DNA of 64,000 nucleotides from Armatimonadota bacterium. GTDB lineage: Bacteria > Armatimonadota > UBA5829 > DTJY01. The notes beneath the pieces were generated by a model that worked only from the letters and a program-made list of their open reading frames with translations, had not been told where the DNA came from and ran no database searches. The stretch covers positions 62,001-126,000 of the forward strand of contig JAIMAU010000003.1 of the NCBI GenBank assembly GCA_023511795.1, read 5' to 3'. This document shows positions 51,621-60,928 of the stretch, in pieces. The position numbers were made by a program, and so were the translations under genes. The first letter of the stretch is position 1. Every line of letters starts with the position of its first letter.

Positions 51621-52612
51621 TCCATTGGCCTCCGTTCGCAATCGAGCATAGAACGGATTTCCTCTCTTGATACAGTAGCCACGCCTACCTTCCTAACAAC
51701 CGCGCCGCCTGCGCAATTTGCAAGCACACTAGCTTCAAGAACGGTGGCACCTGCTGCGAGTGCAAGCGCAAGAACACTCACAACAGTATCTCCAGCGCCT
51801 GCAACATCGTAGACCTCAACCAAGTGCGCAGGTATCGCTTCCATTTCACCATTCAGGCCAAACAAAGCCATGCCCTGTGGACCACGAGTAATCAGTAGGT
51901 TCTGGGGCTGAAGCATTGAGAAGAGCCGCTTCGCTGCGCGCAAAAGTTGACGTTCAGAAGTGATGTAAATCCCTGTGGCTGCTTCCGCCTCAGACTGATT
52001 CATTGTGATAATATTTGCAAACTTGAAGTGTTTTGCATTTCGCGGCTTTGGATTGACAACAACAACTTTTTTGTATTTTCTAGCTGATTCGATAATAGAC
52101 CGGACAATCTCACTTGTCGCCATACCCTTGTCGTAATCAGAAAATACGATAATATCTGCGGCCGGCAGGAGCTCCTCTATTAAGGACATGACTTTCTTAA
52201 GCACTGACCTCCCGATTTTCTTCCTGCTTTCTCGGTCAACGCGGACAATCTGCTGGTTGTGTGCAATTATCCTGGTTTTCCTCGTAGTTGGCCTATTAAA
52301 ATCGGTAACCAAGCCACCTATGAAGACGCCCGCCTTTTCCAAGTGCTCGGCAAGCTTCTGCCCAGCTGCATCCTCACCAATAACACCAATAACGGACGAC
52401 ACTCCATCCAGCGCTTGGATGTTGTTTACTACGTTAGTTGCCCCTCCTGGAGTTGAACTTTCCTCGCGCACCTCAACCACCATGACTGGCGCCTCAGGCG
52501 ATATGCGCTTTACATCACCCCACACATACTCATCAAGCATCACATCGCCTATAACAAGCACATGTTTGCCAACCATTCCGTCGAGTATTTCCTCAAACCT
52601 GGACTTCGTCAA
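51617..52612 (-). CDS. rfaE1: D-glycero-beta-D-manno-heptose-7-phosphate kinase (HldE kinase part)
   Basis: 331 residues of the PfkB/ribokinase fold. GKHVLVIGDVMLDEYVWGDVKRISPEAPV is the HldE/RfaE1 N-terminal signature, GGATNVVNNIQAL binds substrate, and VYDVAGAGDTVVSVLALALAAGA holds the catalytic aspartate of the GAGD motif. It phosphorylates heptose 7-phosphate at O1; the adenylyl transfer is done by the next gene's first domain. TTG start overlapping the previous stop (TTGA), AAGGAG ahead. GmhA, GmhB and HldD, also needed for ADP-L-glycero-heptose, are not in the window. Confidence 0.94.
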   Translation of the reverse strand: MTKSRFEEILDGMVGKHVLVIGDVMLDEYVWGDVKRISPEAPVMVVEVREESSTPGGATNVVNNIQALDGVSSVIGVIGEDAAGQKLAEHLEKAGVFIGGLVTDFNRPTTRKTRIIAHNQQIVRVDRESRKKIGRSVLKKVMSLIEELLPAADIIVFSDYDKGMATSEIVRSIIESARKYKKVVVVNPKPRNAKHFKFANIITMNQSEAEAATGIYITSERQLLRAAKRLFSMLQPQNLLITRGPQGMALFGLNGEMEAIPAHLVEVYDVAGAGDTVVSVLALALAAGATVLEASVLANCAGGAVVRKVGVATVSREEIRSMLDCERRPME

Positions 52613-53574
52613 GGTCGTTCTCCTTTTCCTAACTCTTCCATAACAGCATGTGCTAAAAGGGGAATCATTATTTCATGGTGTCCAGTAAGAGCATATCCTT
52701 TGCCCCCCAAGTACTCTATGCGTTTAACAACCTGTTGGGTTGGTCTATATTGCTGGATGAAATCAAAATTTGCGCCAACAGCTCCTGAAAAATCAAATCC
52801 CAAATTCCGCAAAATCGCGAAGGCTTTCAACACTACCTCTGGGAGTACAACAGCTGAGCCAAAATTAAGCAAGACGCCGCCCTGCCCAAGGTTTTTCATA
52901 ACGCATGTGAGTATTCTGAAGTCTCGCATTGTAGCATCCCCATAAGCCGCACCATCAGCGGACGGGTGCATATGCGTGATATCCGTTCCTAGCGCAACAT
53001 GAATGGTGACCGGAATGCCTAGCGAATATCCTGACGCTTGTATGCTTAGTTTAGCGTTGGGAGCCTTCGCCTCAAGCAGAGCTTTGCCAATAGATTCGCC
53101 CAAACCAAGCCCTTGCTGGTGTGCAACCACAGCCGCTTGATTTAGAAACTCTGCAGTCTCACATGCCATGCCGAAAGTCCCATCCTTTAATCCAGACGCC
53201 ACATTTTCAGATGTACTACCAAAGAGTGCAACTTCCGCGTCGTGAATTGCTCCAGCACCGTTCATTGCCACCGTTGTAAGAATTTTGTTAGACATAAGTT
53301 CTATAATTACTGGGCTGAGGCCGCATTTTATTACATGTGCGCCCATGCAAGCAATCACCGGTTTCCCAGCCCTTCGAGCGCAAGCAATAGCGAACACAAG
53401 CTCACGTAACGAACTCCCAGCAAGTATATTTGGAATGGAGTTTAGAAATTCGGCGAAACTTCTGCCCGCAGCCGGTGCCTTGCCAAACTGCTCTGCATTG
53501 ACCATGCTTGTCCTGTCTTTGATGCTCAGCTTTTTAAGCCCCGATAAGTCTATTTCATCGTATTTTGACCCCAT
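52609..53574 (-). CDS. Deoxyhypusine-synthase-like protein
   Basis: 321 residues. The order and spacing of motifs recall deoxyhypusine synthase: VIACMGAHVIKCGLSPVIIELM, TTVAMNGAGAIHDAEVALFG (in place of the TTAGGVEED region), a TDITHMHPSADGAAYG segment and a late VLLNFGSAVVLPEVVLKAFAILRNLG. The last aligns with the GGGxxKHH region that carries the catalytic lysine in eukaryotic and archaeal enzymes, but here the stretch at about 237-247 has no lysine. It overlaps both neighbours within the LPS operon. An NAD-binding enzyme with another substrate, perhaps a sugar or lipid-A modification, is possible; eIF5A modification is not expected in bacteria. Function not known. Confidence 0.65.
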   Translation of the reverse strand: MGSKYDEIDLSGLKKLSIKDRTSMVNAEQFGKAPAAGRSFAEFLNSIPNILAGSSLRELVFAIACARRAGKPVIACMGAHVIKCGLSPVIIELMSNKILTTVAMNGAGAIHDAEVALFGSTSENVASGLKDGTFGMACETAEFLNQAAVVAHQQGLGLGESIGKALLEAKAPNAKLSIQASGYSLGIPVTIHVALGTDITHMHPSADGAAYGDATMRDFRILTCVMKNLGQGGVLLNFGSAVVLPEVVLKAFAILRNLGFDFSGAVGANFDFIQQYRPTQQVVKRIEYLGGKGYALTGHHEIMIPLLAHAVMEELGKGERP

Positions 53575-54334
53575 TTTTTATCCCTAGTGCCTCCCAGAGC
53601 TTGACATATCTCAAAAACACGCGGGCAGACATAAGAACCGCTGCAATAAACCCATGCAAACCGTCGCGCCAGCCTCCCTTGTAAAAGTAAACCTCCACAA
53701 ACTTGCTAGGCATCGCCATTATCAATGAAAGTGTTATTGATTTGGGCAGTCGCCCCTCCTTTATCATAGCATCAGCCTCGATTGATGTATATCTGTCAGC
53801 TTTCCTAACAAAATCGGCCACTGTCTGGTAAGTATAGTGTCTTAATGGCGCAGAGAGTTTCCCTATCCGAACACTTGGGTCCTTAATCTCTACACACTCA
53901 TGTAGCGGTATGACCTTGAACCTCCCCACATTTCGCTTGAAGAACCGCAGCTGGCGGTCGGGATACCATCCACCATGGCGCATCCAACGGCCGAGGAAAT
54001 TGTTTAAACGGGGAATTGAATAAGCATCGGCGCTGTCGGAGTTGACAGCCCACCAAAGTTCTTTAGCCAACTCGGAAGTGACCTCTTCGTCTGCATCGAG
54101 GCTTAATATCCAATCACCGTTGGCTTGGTCTAGTGCATAGTTCTTTTGATTTGCATAGCCGTCCCATTCGCGATGGAAAACTCTACATTCATATTCTTTG
54201 CATATATCTAGGGTAGTATCTGTGCTTCCCGAGTCAACAACAATTATCTCATCCGCCCACTTCACACTCTCTAAACAACGGCGAATATTTGCCTCTTCAT
54301 TCTTCGTAATGATTACCACAGATGTCCTAGTCAC
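53555..54334 (-). CDS. Glycosyltransferase family 2 (WaaE/KdtX-like)
   Basis: 259 residues. TSVVIITKNEEANIRRCLESVKWADEIIVVDSGSTD is the GT2 donor-binding start, followed by YANQKNYALDQANGDWILSLDADEEVT with the DxD-type motif, and GGWYPDRQLRFFKRNVGRF. The WADEIIVVDSGSTD and HREWDGYANQKN pattern is the WaaE/KdtX type that adds a hexose to LPS core heptose. A C-terminal hydrophobic/amphipathic stretch may associate with the membrane. GTG start with GGAGG five bases ahead, directly after the preceding gene's stop. Confidence 0.87.
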   Translation of the reverse strand: MTRTSVVIITKNEEANIRRCLESVKWADEIIVVDSGSTDTTLDICKEYECRVFHREWDGYANQKNYALDQANGDWILSLDADEEVTSELAKELWWAVNSDSADAYSIPRLNNFLGRWMRHGGWYPDRQLRFFKRNVGRFKVIPLHECVEIKDPSVRIGKLSAPLRHYTYQTVADFVRKADRYTSIEADAMIKEGRLPKSITLSLIMAMPSKFVEVYFYKGGWRDGLHGFIAAVLMSARVFLRYVKLWEALGIKNGVKIR

Positions 54335-55279
54335 TTATTCCTCCAAAAAATAACGCATGCCAAACCTGCCCATCACAAAATCTCTAACGCCCCCCTCGAA
54401 CCCCCGCCTTTTAGATGTCTGACCGGAAATTAAAAGCAACAGGTACTTGAGTGGAAATCGAACGATAACATTCGCCCAAAACACAACTGAACGCAGACCT
54501 AAAAGGTTCTTCTTGCCCCACAACAGGCGGTTTCTTGTGCGATAATATTGTCCTATATCACGGCTAGTTTTATCAATAGCCTTAGACATGCTTGCGCCAC
54601 ATTGATGGTAAACAGATGCGCTAGGAACGTGCCAAAGTGTATATCCTGCTTTAGCCGCTCTTGAGCAAAGATCGCTTTCTTCGAAATATAAGCCAAACCG
54701 TTCATCAAACATGCCTATATTTCGGATGCAAGACACCCGCGCAAACATTGCCGCGCCATTCACAAACTCAATTTTCCATGGGTCAAGCGGTAGCTTCTTG
54801 TTAGCATACCCTCGCACTATGCGGATTGTTCCCTGCAACCAATCCCATCGGCCACCTATGAACCATTGGTCATCAGGTTTGCCAATATCAAAAATTCTAG
54901 GACCGAAGAACACCCCATCTGGATGTTCCTCTGCCGCCCTAAAAAGTTCTGCCAAGGCAGAGGAATCCAGCTTGATATCTGAGTTCAAAAGGAAAGCATA
55001 CTTCGCCCCAATCTCCATTGCCCTACTGATGCCGACATTCATGCCACCCGCGTATCCTAGGTTTTCTTTGTTTTCAATTACCTCTATTCGATTACCAAAG
55101 CGTTCCTTCAATAAATCAACCGAACCGTCCCTAGAATTGTTATCCACCACAATGATTGAAAGCACTCCGTCGAAATCAGAGGTTAGTAGAGACTCAACAC
55201 ACTGTGAAGTCAACTCAGGTGTTCGCCAATTCAGAACTATTGCTGCGACGGATGGCTCTACTATATTTACTTTAGACAT
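54335..55279 (-). CDS. Glycosyltransferase family 2 (rhamnosyltransferase-like)
   Basis: 314 residues. GT2 fold: AAIVLNWRTPELTSQCVESLL, SIIVVDNNSRDGSVDLLKERFG, NLGYAGGMNVGISRAMEIGAKYAFLLNSDIKLD (the DxD-equivalent NSD) and GMFDERFGLYFEESDLCSRAAKAGYTLWHVP, the acceptor-side motif E-x-x-D-L-x-x-R. This arrangement is common in rhamnosyl- and other O-antigen or core transferases. A basic C-terminal segment (RFPLKYLLLLISGQTSKRRG) could bind the membrane. It overlaps the upstream family 9 gene by 13 bases. Confidence 0.85.
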   Translation of the reverse strand: MSKVNIVEPSVAAIVLNWRTPELTSQCVESLLTSDFDGVLSIIVVDNNSRDGSVDLLKERFGNRIEVIENKENLGYAGGMNVGISRAMEIGAKYAFLLNSDIKLDSSALAELFRAAEEHPDGVFFGPRIFDIGKPDDQWFIGGRWDWLQGTIRIVRGYANKKLPLDPWKIEFVNGAAMFARVSCIRNIGMFDERFGLYFEESDLCSRAAKAGYTLWHVPSASVYHQCGASMSKAIDKTSRDIGQYYRTRNRLLWGKKNLLGLRSVVFWANVIVRFPLKYLLLLISGQTSKRRGFEGGVRDFVMGRFGMRYFLEE

Positions 55280-56256
55280 TCGCCTACCGCCTCCACAACT
55301 TTCTCAACCGTGATATTTCTCATGCATATGCGATCACTGCAACTTGTCTTCATGCACGGTGCACACGGCACCCCAGCAGTAACAATGCGGTTTCTATTGC
55401 CCAAAGGTCCGGTCAAATCATGCCTAGTGGGCCCAAACAGTGCAACAACAGGCACACCCATGGTAGCGGCAAGATGCATTACTCCCGAGTCCACTCCAAC
55501 AAAAACCTTAGCCATTTCCAGTACAGCCGCAAGATCTGCCACTGATGTTTTTCCTAACAAGTCCACAATGGCACCGTCTGATTGTTCAATGATTCTATCG
55601 CGTTCAGCACCCACTATTACTGATGCAAAGCCGAACTCGCTATGGAGAAGACTAGCAAGAGAAACAAAGCCTTCATGTGTCCATTGTTTTATTTCACGGG
55701 TTGAACCTGGAGCAAGAACTGCATAATTTGCAGACTTAGGGAGCCCAGCTGAACTAAGCAAATCGCTTGCCCGTTGCCGCTCTGCCTTCGTGAGTTTTAT
55801 TAAGCCTACGTAATCATTTTTCTCAATAGGGCATCCAATTGCTTCTACCAGTCGCAGACTATTAGATATAGATGGAGGACCAAACTTTTTGACCCGGTAA
55901 GTCAAACCAGGGCCTCTAAATCCAACTTTAGCTTTAGGTCCGGCAATCGCCGCAAGAATCGCACTCTCAGTTGACATTGAAAAGAGCATGGCTAGATCAA
56001 CTCGCTCCCTGCGTAGTTTTAGCGCCAGCCTAATTTTTGCCGACAAGGGACCATAAGGACGCTCCAAAACACTATCAACTAGGCCCGTGAGCATTAACAA
56101 CTCCCGATGGGCTGAACGCGCCACGCTTACTATGCGTGCCTTTTGAAAATGATGCCGAAGATTATAAAGTGCAGGGAGTGTAAACATTAGATCACCAAGT
56201 TGGTTAAGGTGAAAACACACTATTTTTTCAGGATTGTTCAATTGGGTCATCCTCAT
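55267..56256 (-). CDS. Glycosyltransferase family 9 (heptosyltransferase-like)
   Basis: 329 residues. The N terminus KIVCFHLNQLGDLMFTLPALYNLRHHFQKARI and the C-terminal FVGVDSGVMHLAATMGVPVVALFGPTRHDLTGPLG are hallmark GT9 motifs; the late CAPCMKTSCSDRICMRNITVEKVVEAV contains the cysteine cluster seen in many family members. GT9 enzymes use ADP-heptose to build the LPS inner core. This fits with the heptose kinase and adenylyltransferase genes downstream. Start uncertain between ATG 56256 and a TTG five codons in. Confidence 0.88.
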   Translation of the reverse strand: MRMTQLNNPEKIVCFHLNQLGDLMFTLPALYNLRHHFQKARIVSVARSAHRELLMLTGLVDSVLERPYGPLSAKIRLALKLRRERVDLAMLFSMSTESAILAAIAGPKAKVGFRGPGLTYRVKKFGPPSISNSLRLVEAIGCPIEKNDYVGLIKLTKAERQRASDLLSSAGLPKSANYAVLAPGSTREIKQWTHEGFVSLASLLHSEFGFASVIVGAERDRIIEQSDGAIVDLLGKTSVADLAAVLEMAKVFVGVDSGVMHLAATMGVPVVALFGPTRHDLTGPLGNRNRIVTAGVPCAPCMKTSCSDRICMRNITVEKVVEAVGECLK

Positions 56257-56273
56257 GCGGTAAAACTAGAAAG

Positions 56274-57425
56274 CTAACGATGTGGGGCTGTAAGCTCATT
56301 GGATAATTGAACTGGAATTCCCTTTGACGCAAGAACCTCTTCATACACCCTAAGCGTTCTATCAACCATTCTATCTACACTAAATTGTTCTCGGACTATG
56401 CGCCTACCTTCTTCTCCCATATGCCGCCGCACATCCGGGTAGGGCAAAATCGACAAAATCGCCTGACCAAGCGCATCTGGATCTTTGGGGGGTATTAATA
56501 GACCACTTACGCCATCCTGGACGACTTCAGGAATGCCCCCAACCGGTGTGGCGATAACGGGAAGACCAGCAGCCATTGCTTGAAGTATGGCGACCCCAAG
56601 CCCTTCCATAATTGCCGGATGCACGAGCAAATCAAGTTCCGACAAAATGCGCGGAATATCCCTTCTGAACCCCGCGAATATAACCTTATCGGCGATTCCG
56701 AGATGCTCAGCATGCTGTTTAAGTTTCGGCAGCAAGACACCTTTGCCTAATACAAGCAACCTAGCATTTGGGCACTTTTTGAGCACAGCGGGGAAAGCTT
56801 CAAAAAGGTATTTATGCCCTTTGCGCTCGATAAGCTGAGCAATAATTCCGATAAGCAATGCATCTTCGGGTATTCCTAATTCCTTTCTCAGTAGACCATC
56901 GCCGCCATTTCCATAAACACTAGCATCAATAGTACTGTGAACGCAGACTATTTTTGAAGGTTCAACACCACCAGCGATAAGTATATCTCTAATGGCATTC
57001 GAAACAGTTATGATCTTATCGCAGAGGCAACCGTATTTTAGCTGGGAGATGAAGCGGTTATTAATCGGATAATCTACCCGTCTTGAGAGAATTACTGCAC
57101 TTGTCTTGCAAATACGTGCTGCAATGCCACCCCAAAAATCGGCACCTCGGCGGCTATGGAGGTGGACAATATCAGGCTGGGATTTTCGCAGAAAGCTTAA
57201 TATCTTAAAAAACAAAGTTATGTCAAGCTCATTTCTGAATCGTATCGGCACAACAGGTAGCCCCGCCGCAAGCATTTCTTGGTGGATACCACTGCCGGCA
57301 GGACATATCAGGTTTGCCTCATGCCCACGACGTATAAGACCATCAACAAGATAGACGACTTGCGTGGGCCCGCCAAGGGAATTCATCCCCGTCTCAATAT
57401 GTACCGTGCAAAGTTTCTTTTTCAA
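56274..57425 (-). CDS. Glycosyltransferase family 4
   Basis: 383 residues from the TTG at 57425, which overlaps the upstream stop (TTGA) and has GGAG six bases ahead; an ATG five codons earlier is in frame. GT-B fold: N-terminal TVHIETGMNSLGGPTQVVYLVDGLIRRGHE, then HLHSRRGADFWGGIAARI, and the C-terminal donor domain IGIIAQLIERKGHKYLFEAF and HPAIMEGLGVAILQAMAAGLPVIATPVGGIPEVV with the E-x7-E motif. Retaining transferase for an LPS core or O-chain sugar; donor not known. Confidence 0.9.
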   Translation of the reverse strand: MKKKLCTVHIETGMNSLGGPTQVVYLVDGLIRRGHEANLICPAGSGIHQEMLAAGLPVVPIRFRNELDITLFFKILSFLRKSQPDIVHLHSRRGADFWGGIAARICKTSAVILSRRVDYPINNRFISQLKYGCLCDKIITVSNAIRDILIAGGVEPSKIVCVHSTIDASVYGNGGDGLLRKELGIPEDALLIGIIAQLIERKGHKYLFEAFPAVLKKCPNARLLVLGKGVLLPKLKQHAEHLGIADKVIFAGFRRDIPRILSELDLLVHPAIMEGLGVAILQAMAAGLPVIATPVGGIPEVVQDGVSGLLIPPKDPDALGQAILSILPYPDVRRHMGEEGRRIVREQFSVDRMVDRTLRVYEEVLASKGIPVQLSNELTAPHR

Positions 57426-58522
57426 GGATTTCTCCTGCATGCAGATTGGACATTTGTTTCTAGAGTCAATAGTCTCTCAACAGCAGCTAATATATCCTCA
57501 GGCGAAATAGCTTTCATGCAATCAAAATCTTTACATGTCGGGTGTCGGAAACAAGGTATGCAAGGAAGATTCTTAGCAACGGGGATAAAGTTGTGCTTCT
57601 TCACAAAGTACTGCCATCCACTTGGTCCAAAAACCCCGACGACCGGCCGGTCTAGGGCTACTGCTACATGAAGAAGGCCTGTATCAACTGCTATGATAAG
57701 ATTACACTGTTCAATTACCGCCGCTGCTTGCCTCAATGTGGTTCGTCCCGCAAGGCTAACTGCCTCATGCCTCATTTGAATTTTTATTCTTTCAATCAGA
57801 GGTATATCTACCGATGAACCCAGAAAAACGGGAAGCGCGTTAAAGCAAGAGACAAGTCTATCCGCCAGTATGGCCCACCCCTCTTCCGTCCAATGCTTGT
57901 TTGGCCAAGTGGTCGCCGGGCAAAGCGCAACTATTGGTCGCTGTTCTCCCGAAAGATACTTTCCGATAAGGCTGCAAGCACAAGCACGGTCGTCTTCGTT
58001 GATAGGAACGTGCATGTGAATGTCCTCAGACTCGATTCCTAGAGGACGCAATATATCCAAGTAAGCCTGTGAGTTGCGTATTCTGGTTTCGTTGCTTGGA
58101 TAACGAATGTTATAGAAAAGCGATGCTCCTTCTCGAACGCAATCGAAACCCAGACGATAACGTGCTCCGGTTAGCAACCCTATAATTGCACTACGAAGAA
58201 GCCCTTGCAAGTCAATCACTAAGTCAAAACGCTTGCTCCTCAAAATAGCGTTTATTTCGGTTAAGCCTGACAAGAAATACCTCAAGCGGGTGAGTACCCC
58301 ACCCTTAGTCAAATTGCGGGTCCAAACTATTACCTCATCGAGATATGGATTACCAATTAAGATATCCTTTGATTTCTCTTCTACTATCCAAGCAATATAT
58401 GCTTTCGGAAAAGCTTGCCTCAATGCTTTTACAACTGGCGTTGCCATCACAACATCGCCTATTGAACTCAGCTTTATTATTAATATCCGCTCGGAGCCTG
58501 TCAGTGATAATCTTCTTGTCAT
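57422..58522 (-). CDS. Glycosyltransferase family 9 (heptosyltransferase, WaaC/WaaF-like)
   Basis: 366 residues. ERILIIKLSSIGDVVMATPVVKALRQAFPKAYIAWIVEEKSKDIL is very like WaaC/WaaF N termini; FDLVIDLQGLLRSAIIGLLTGARYRLGFD, CPATTWPNKHWTEEGWAILADRL and IAVDTGLLHVAVALDRPVVGVFGPSGW complete the pattern, again with a cysteine cluster near the end (CIPCFRHPTCKDFDC). It probably adds the first or second heptose to Kdo2-lipid A. ATGA overlap with lpxK. Confidence 0.9.
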   Translation of the reverse strand: MTRRLSLTGSERILIIKLSSIGDVVMATPVVKALRQAFPKAYIAWIVEEKSKDILIGNPYLDEVIVWTRNLTKGGVLTRLRYFLSGLTEINAILRSKRFDLVIDLQGLLRSAIIGLLTGARYRLGFDCVREGASLFYNIRYPSNETRIRNSQAYLDILRPLGIESEDIHMHVPINEDDRACACSLIGKYLSGEQRPIVALCPATTWPNKHWTEEGWAILADRLVSCFNALPVFLGSSVDIPLIERIKIQMRHEAVSLAGRTTLRQAAAVIEQCNLIIAVDTGLLHVAVALDRPVVGVFGPSGWQYFVKKHNFIPVAKNLPCIPCFRHPTCKDFDCMKAISPEDILAAVERLLTLETNVQSACRRNP

Positions 58523-59646
58523 TTTGGTCCATCAAAATTCTCGACACAATTGGCAACAATATTCCAAAAACCTTCCTCATCGTCAAGATACATTGTTATC
58601 CCCACAACTACAACAGGAAACTCCATTTCGGAGCTCAGCTTTACAGAGTCTTTTTCAGTAGTAATGATAAACTCAGCACCGCTCTTTTTTGCTAATGCGC
58701 ATACCCTTGTCAAGTCTTCTTTTGAATAGAGATGATGGTCGCGAAAGTGTGCACGGCCCGCAATTATTGCTCCAATCCGCTCAACCGTTTGCTCGAAAGC
58801 CTCGGGGCGTGCGATAGATGAAAGAACAAAGACCTTCCTACCTTTTATTTCTTTCTGATGCAGATGACCACCATCCTGCAAACATGTTAGATGTGTGACT
58901 CGATAGCCTGTTATAAAGATCTTGGCGTTCGGGGCTACTTTTTTAATTTTAGATACAGCCTCAGCTATATCCTTTTCCGAACGCGTATAGAGCTTGCCAG
59001 TAATAAGGATAATCCCTGCCTTTTTAAGAGCGTTCGGAGGCTCTCGAAGGCGACCTGCTGGAATCAATCTGCCATTGTCAAAGGGATTGTTTCCATCAAC
59101 CAATACGACATCAAGGTCTCGGTGGAGCTTCCAGACTTGGAGGCCATCATCCAGCACGCACACATTTGCACCAAAGTCTTGTGTAGCCATCCTGCCTGTA
59201 TGCTCCCTATCCTTTCCCGTTAGAATGGGCACACCTTTAAGCTGCCGCGCAAGCATGACAGGTTCATCGCCCACATCAACAGCAGACATAAGCGTGTTTT
59301 TGCCATCGGAAACCAGTGCAAAGCGGCCGTGGAGAATTCCGCCGTATCCGTAACTTAATACAGCAGGATTCCATCCCCTGCCTATCAATCCGTCGCAAAC
59401 ATATCTAACGGCAGGCGTCTTCCCGGTTCCACCGACGGTCAGATTTCCAATGCTTATTACGGGGCAGCAAAGCCGCCTTTTTCGCCTTATGCGAAGGTGA
59501 AATGGTAGGAGGTAAAGCCAAATTGCAAGCCGATAAATCCATGAAAGCCCTAGCAAGCCAAGCCTTATGAGGCGTGCAAGCAAATCCTTGCGACCTCCGT
59601 AAACCACGTCGAGGAGAAAATCTTCTGTGCTGCGGCTAACCTCCAC
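58519..59646 (-). CDS. lpxK: Tetraacyldisaccharide 4'-kinase
   Basis: 375 residues. It phosphorylates the 4' position of the lipid A disaccharide at the inner membrane. Evidence: an N-terminal hydrophobic stretch, CPVISIGNLTVGGTGKTPAVRYV (Walker A), LSYGYGG, VGDEPVMLARQLKGVPI, NVCVLDDGLQVWKLHRDLDVVLVDG and RPEAFEQTVERIGAIIAGRAHFRDHHLYSKEDL. GTG start with a GGGGG site just upstream, overlapping the waaA stop by 11 bases. Confidence 0.95.
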   Translation of the reverse strand: MEVSRSTEDFLLDVVYGGRKDLLARLIRLGLLGLSWIYRLAIWLYLLPFHLRIRRKRRLCCPVISIGNLTVGGTGKTPAVRYVCDGLIGRGWNPAVLSYGYGGILHGRFALVSDGKNTLMSAVDVGDEPVMLARQLKGVPILTGKDREHTGRMATQDFGANVCVLDDGLQVWKLHRDLDVVLVDGNNPFDNGRLIPAGRLREPPNALKKAGIILITGKLYTRSEKDIAEAVSKIKKVAPNAKIFITGYRVTHLTCLQDGGHLHQKEIKGRKVFVLSSIARPEAFEQTVERIGAIIAGRAHFRDHHLYSKEDLTRVCALAKKSGAEFIITTEKDSVKLSSEMEFPVVVVGITMYLDDEEGFWNIVANCVENFDGPK

Positions 59647-60928
59647 GTTGTCCCCCTATGAGGTGTGCAATCAACTCGGCACACCGCTCCGAAGCACCTC
59701 TATTGTCTGCAACCAGCTTTCGGCAGACCGCTGTTATGTTTGCCAAGTTTTCTGGATTGGTTAGGAGTAGCCTCGCACGCTCAGCAAGCTCTCCGGCATT
59801 TCTAACCTCAAAGCCGACACCAGCAGAAATTGCTAGTTGGCTTATATCACGGAAATTCTGCATATATGGCCCAAAAATCACCGGCTTCCCCTGGAGGATT
59901 GGCTGAAAAATGCTATGCCCACCCTTTGGAACCAAACTACCACCAACAAAGGTAACGTTTGCAACAGAATATACAGACGCTAGCTCACCAAAAGTATCTA
60001 GAACTAGCACGTCAAACCCCTCAGTCCTTCCAACCGTACGCCTTGTACAAGAAAAACCTTTGCTTGTCACGAAAGACACTATCTCATCCGCACGTTCTAT
60101 TTGCCGCGGTGCAATTACCAACTTAAGATTAGGTAAGTCTTGTTTTAATGAACCATACGCATCAAGAACAATTTTTTCCTCCCCCGGATTCGTGCTACCG
60201 GCAACCAAGACTGGAATACCTTCCGCGATTCCTAGGTCAGCACGGAGCTTGCTGACCTCACTTTCATGCATCTCGGCCCCATCCTGGTCAAACTTCAAAT
60301 TTCCGACTACCTGAACAGATTCAGGCCGGGCACCAAGCGCAAGTATTCTCTCAGCGTCCATATCAGACTGCATGCAGCAATAGTCAACATTCTTAATTGC
60401 CCACGACAGGAGCCAACGCCATCTCATTCCGCGCTTAAAGCTTCGGTCGGATATCCTTCCATTTACAAGAACTGTTGGCACCCCTCTTCGCTTTGCAGCA
60501 GCAAGGAAATTTGGCCATATCTCTGTTTCTACCATTACAAATACATCAGGATGCACTCTATTCAGCGCACGAGCCACAATAAATGGGTAGTCAAGCGGGA
60601 AATACGAGACCTTGTCGGCAGCTTTTGCAGATTTTTGAGCAACCTCATTGCCTGTCTGAGTAATTGTAGTTACAAGTATTAGGTCATCCGGTCTAAGCAA
60701 GCGCAATGCGTTTAAAAGAGGAACAGACGCAATTATCTCGCCCACAGAAGCTGCATGAACCCATATTGCTTTACGCCCTTGCTGGCGCATTGCTAACTTG
60801 GGAAGTCCCCCAAGGTTTTCACGCCAGGATTTATTAGATTTACGGCTAACAAAAATGCGCCATAGATAATAAATAAAGATCCCAGGCAAGCAAAGGAAAA
60901 GTAGCAGGTTATAAACAAGCGCCGTCAA
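59636..60928 (-). CDS. waaA: 3-deoxy-D-manno-octulosonic acid transferase
   Basis: 430 residues. It adds one or two Kdo residues to lipid IVA. Features: an N-terminal membrane anchor (LVYNLLLFLCLPGIFIYYLW), AIWVHAASVGEIIASVPLLNAL with the catalytic glutamate, VMVETEIWPNFLAAAKRRGVPTVLVNGRIS, VVGNLKFDQD, LVAGSTNPGEE, VIAPRQIERADEI and FVGGSLVPKGGHSIFQPILQGKPVIFGPYMQNF. TTG start overlapping the acyltransferase stop. All are canonical WaaA motifs. Confidence 0.95.
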   Translation of the reverse strand: MTALVYNLLLFLCLPGIFIYYLWRIFVSRKSNKSWRENLGGLPKLAMRQQGRKAIWVHAASVGEIIASVPLLNALRLLRPDDLILVTTITQTGNEVAQKSAKAADKVSYFPLDYPFIVARALNRVHPDVFVMVETEIWPNFLAAAKRRGVPTVLVNGRISDRSFKRGMRWRWLLSWAIKNVDYCCMQSDMDAERILALGARPESVQVVGNLKFDQDGAEMHESEVSKLRADLGIAEGIPVLVAGSTNPGEEKIVLDAYGSLKQDLPNLKLVIAPRQIERADEIVSFVTSKGFSCTRRTVGRTEGFDVLVLDTFGELASVYSVANVTFVGGSLVPKGGHSIFQPILQGKPVIFGPYMQNFRDISQLAISAGVGFEVRNAGELAERARLLLTNPENLANITAVCRKLVADNRGASERCAELIAHLIGGQRGG

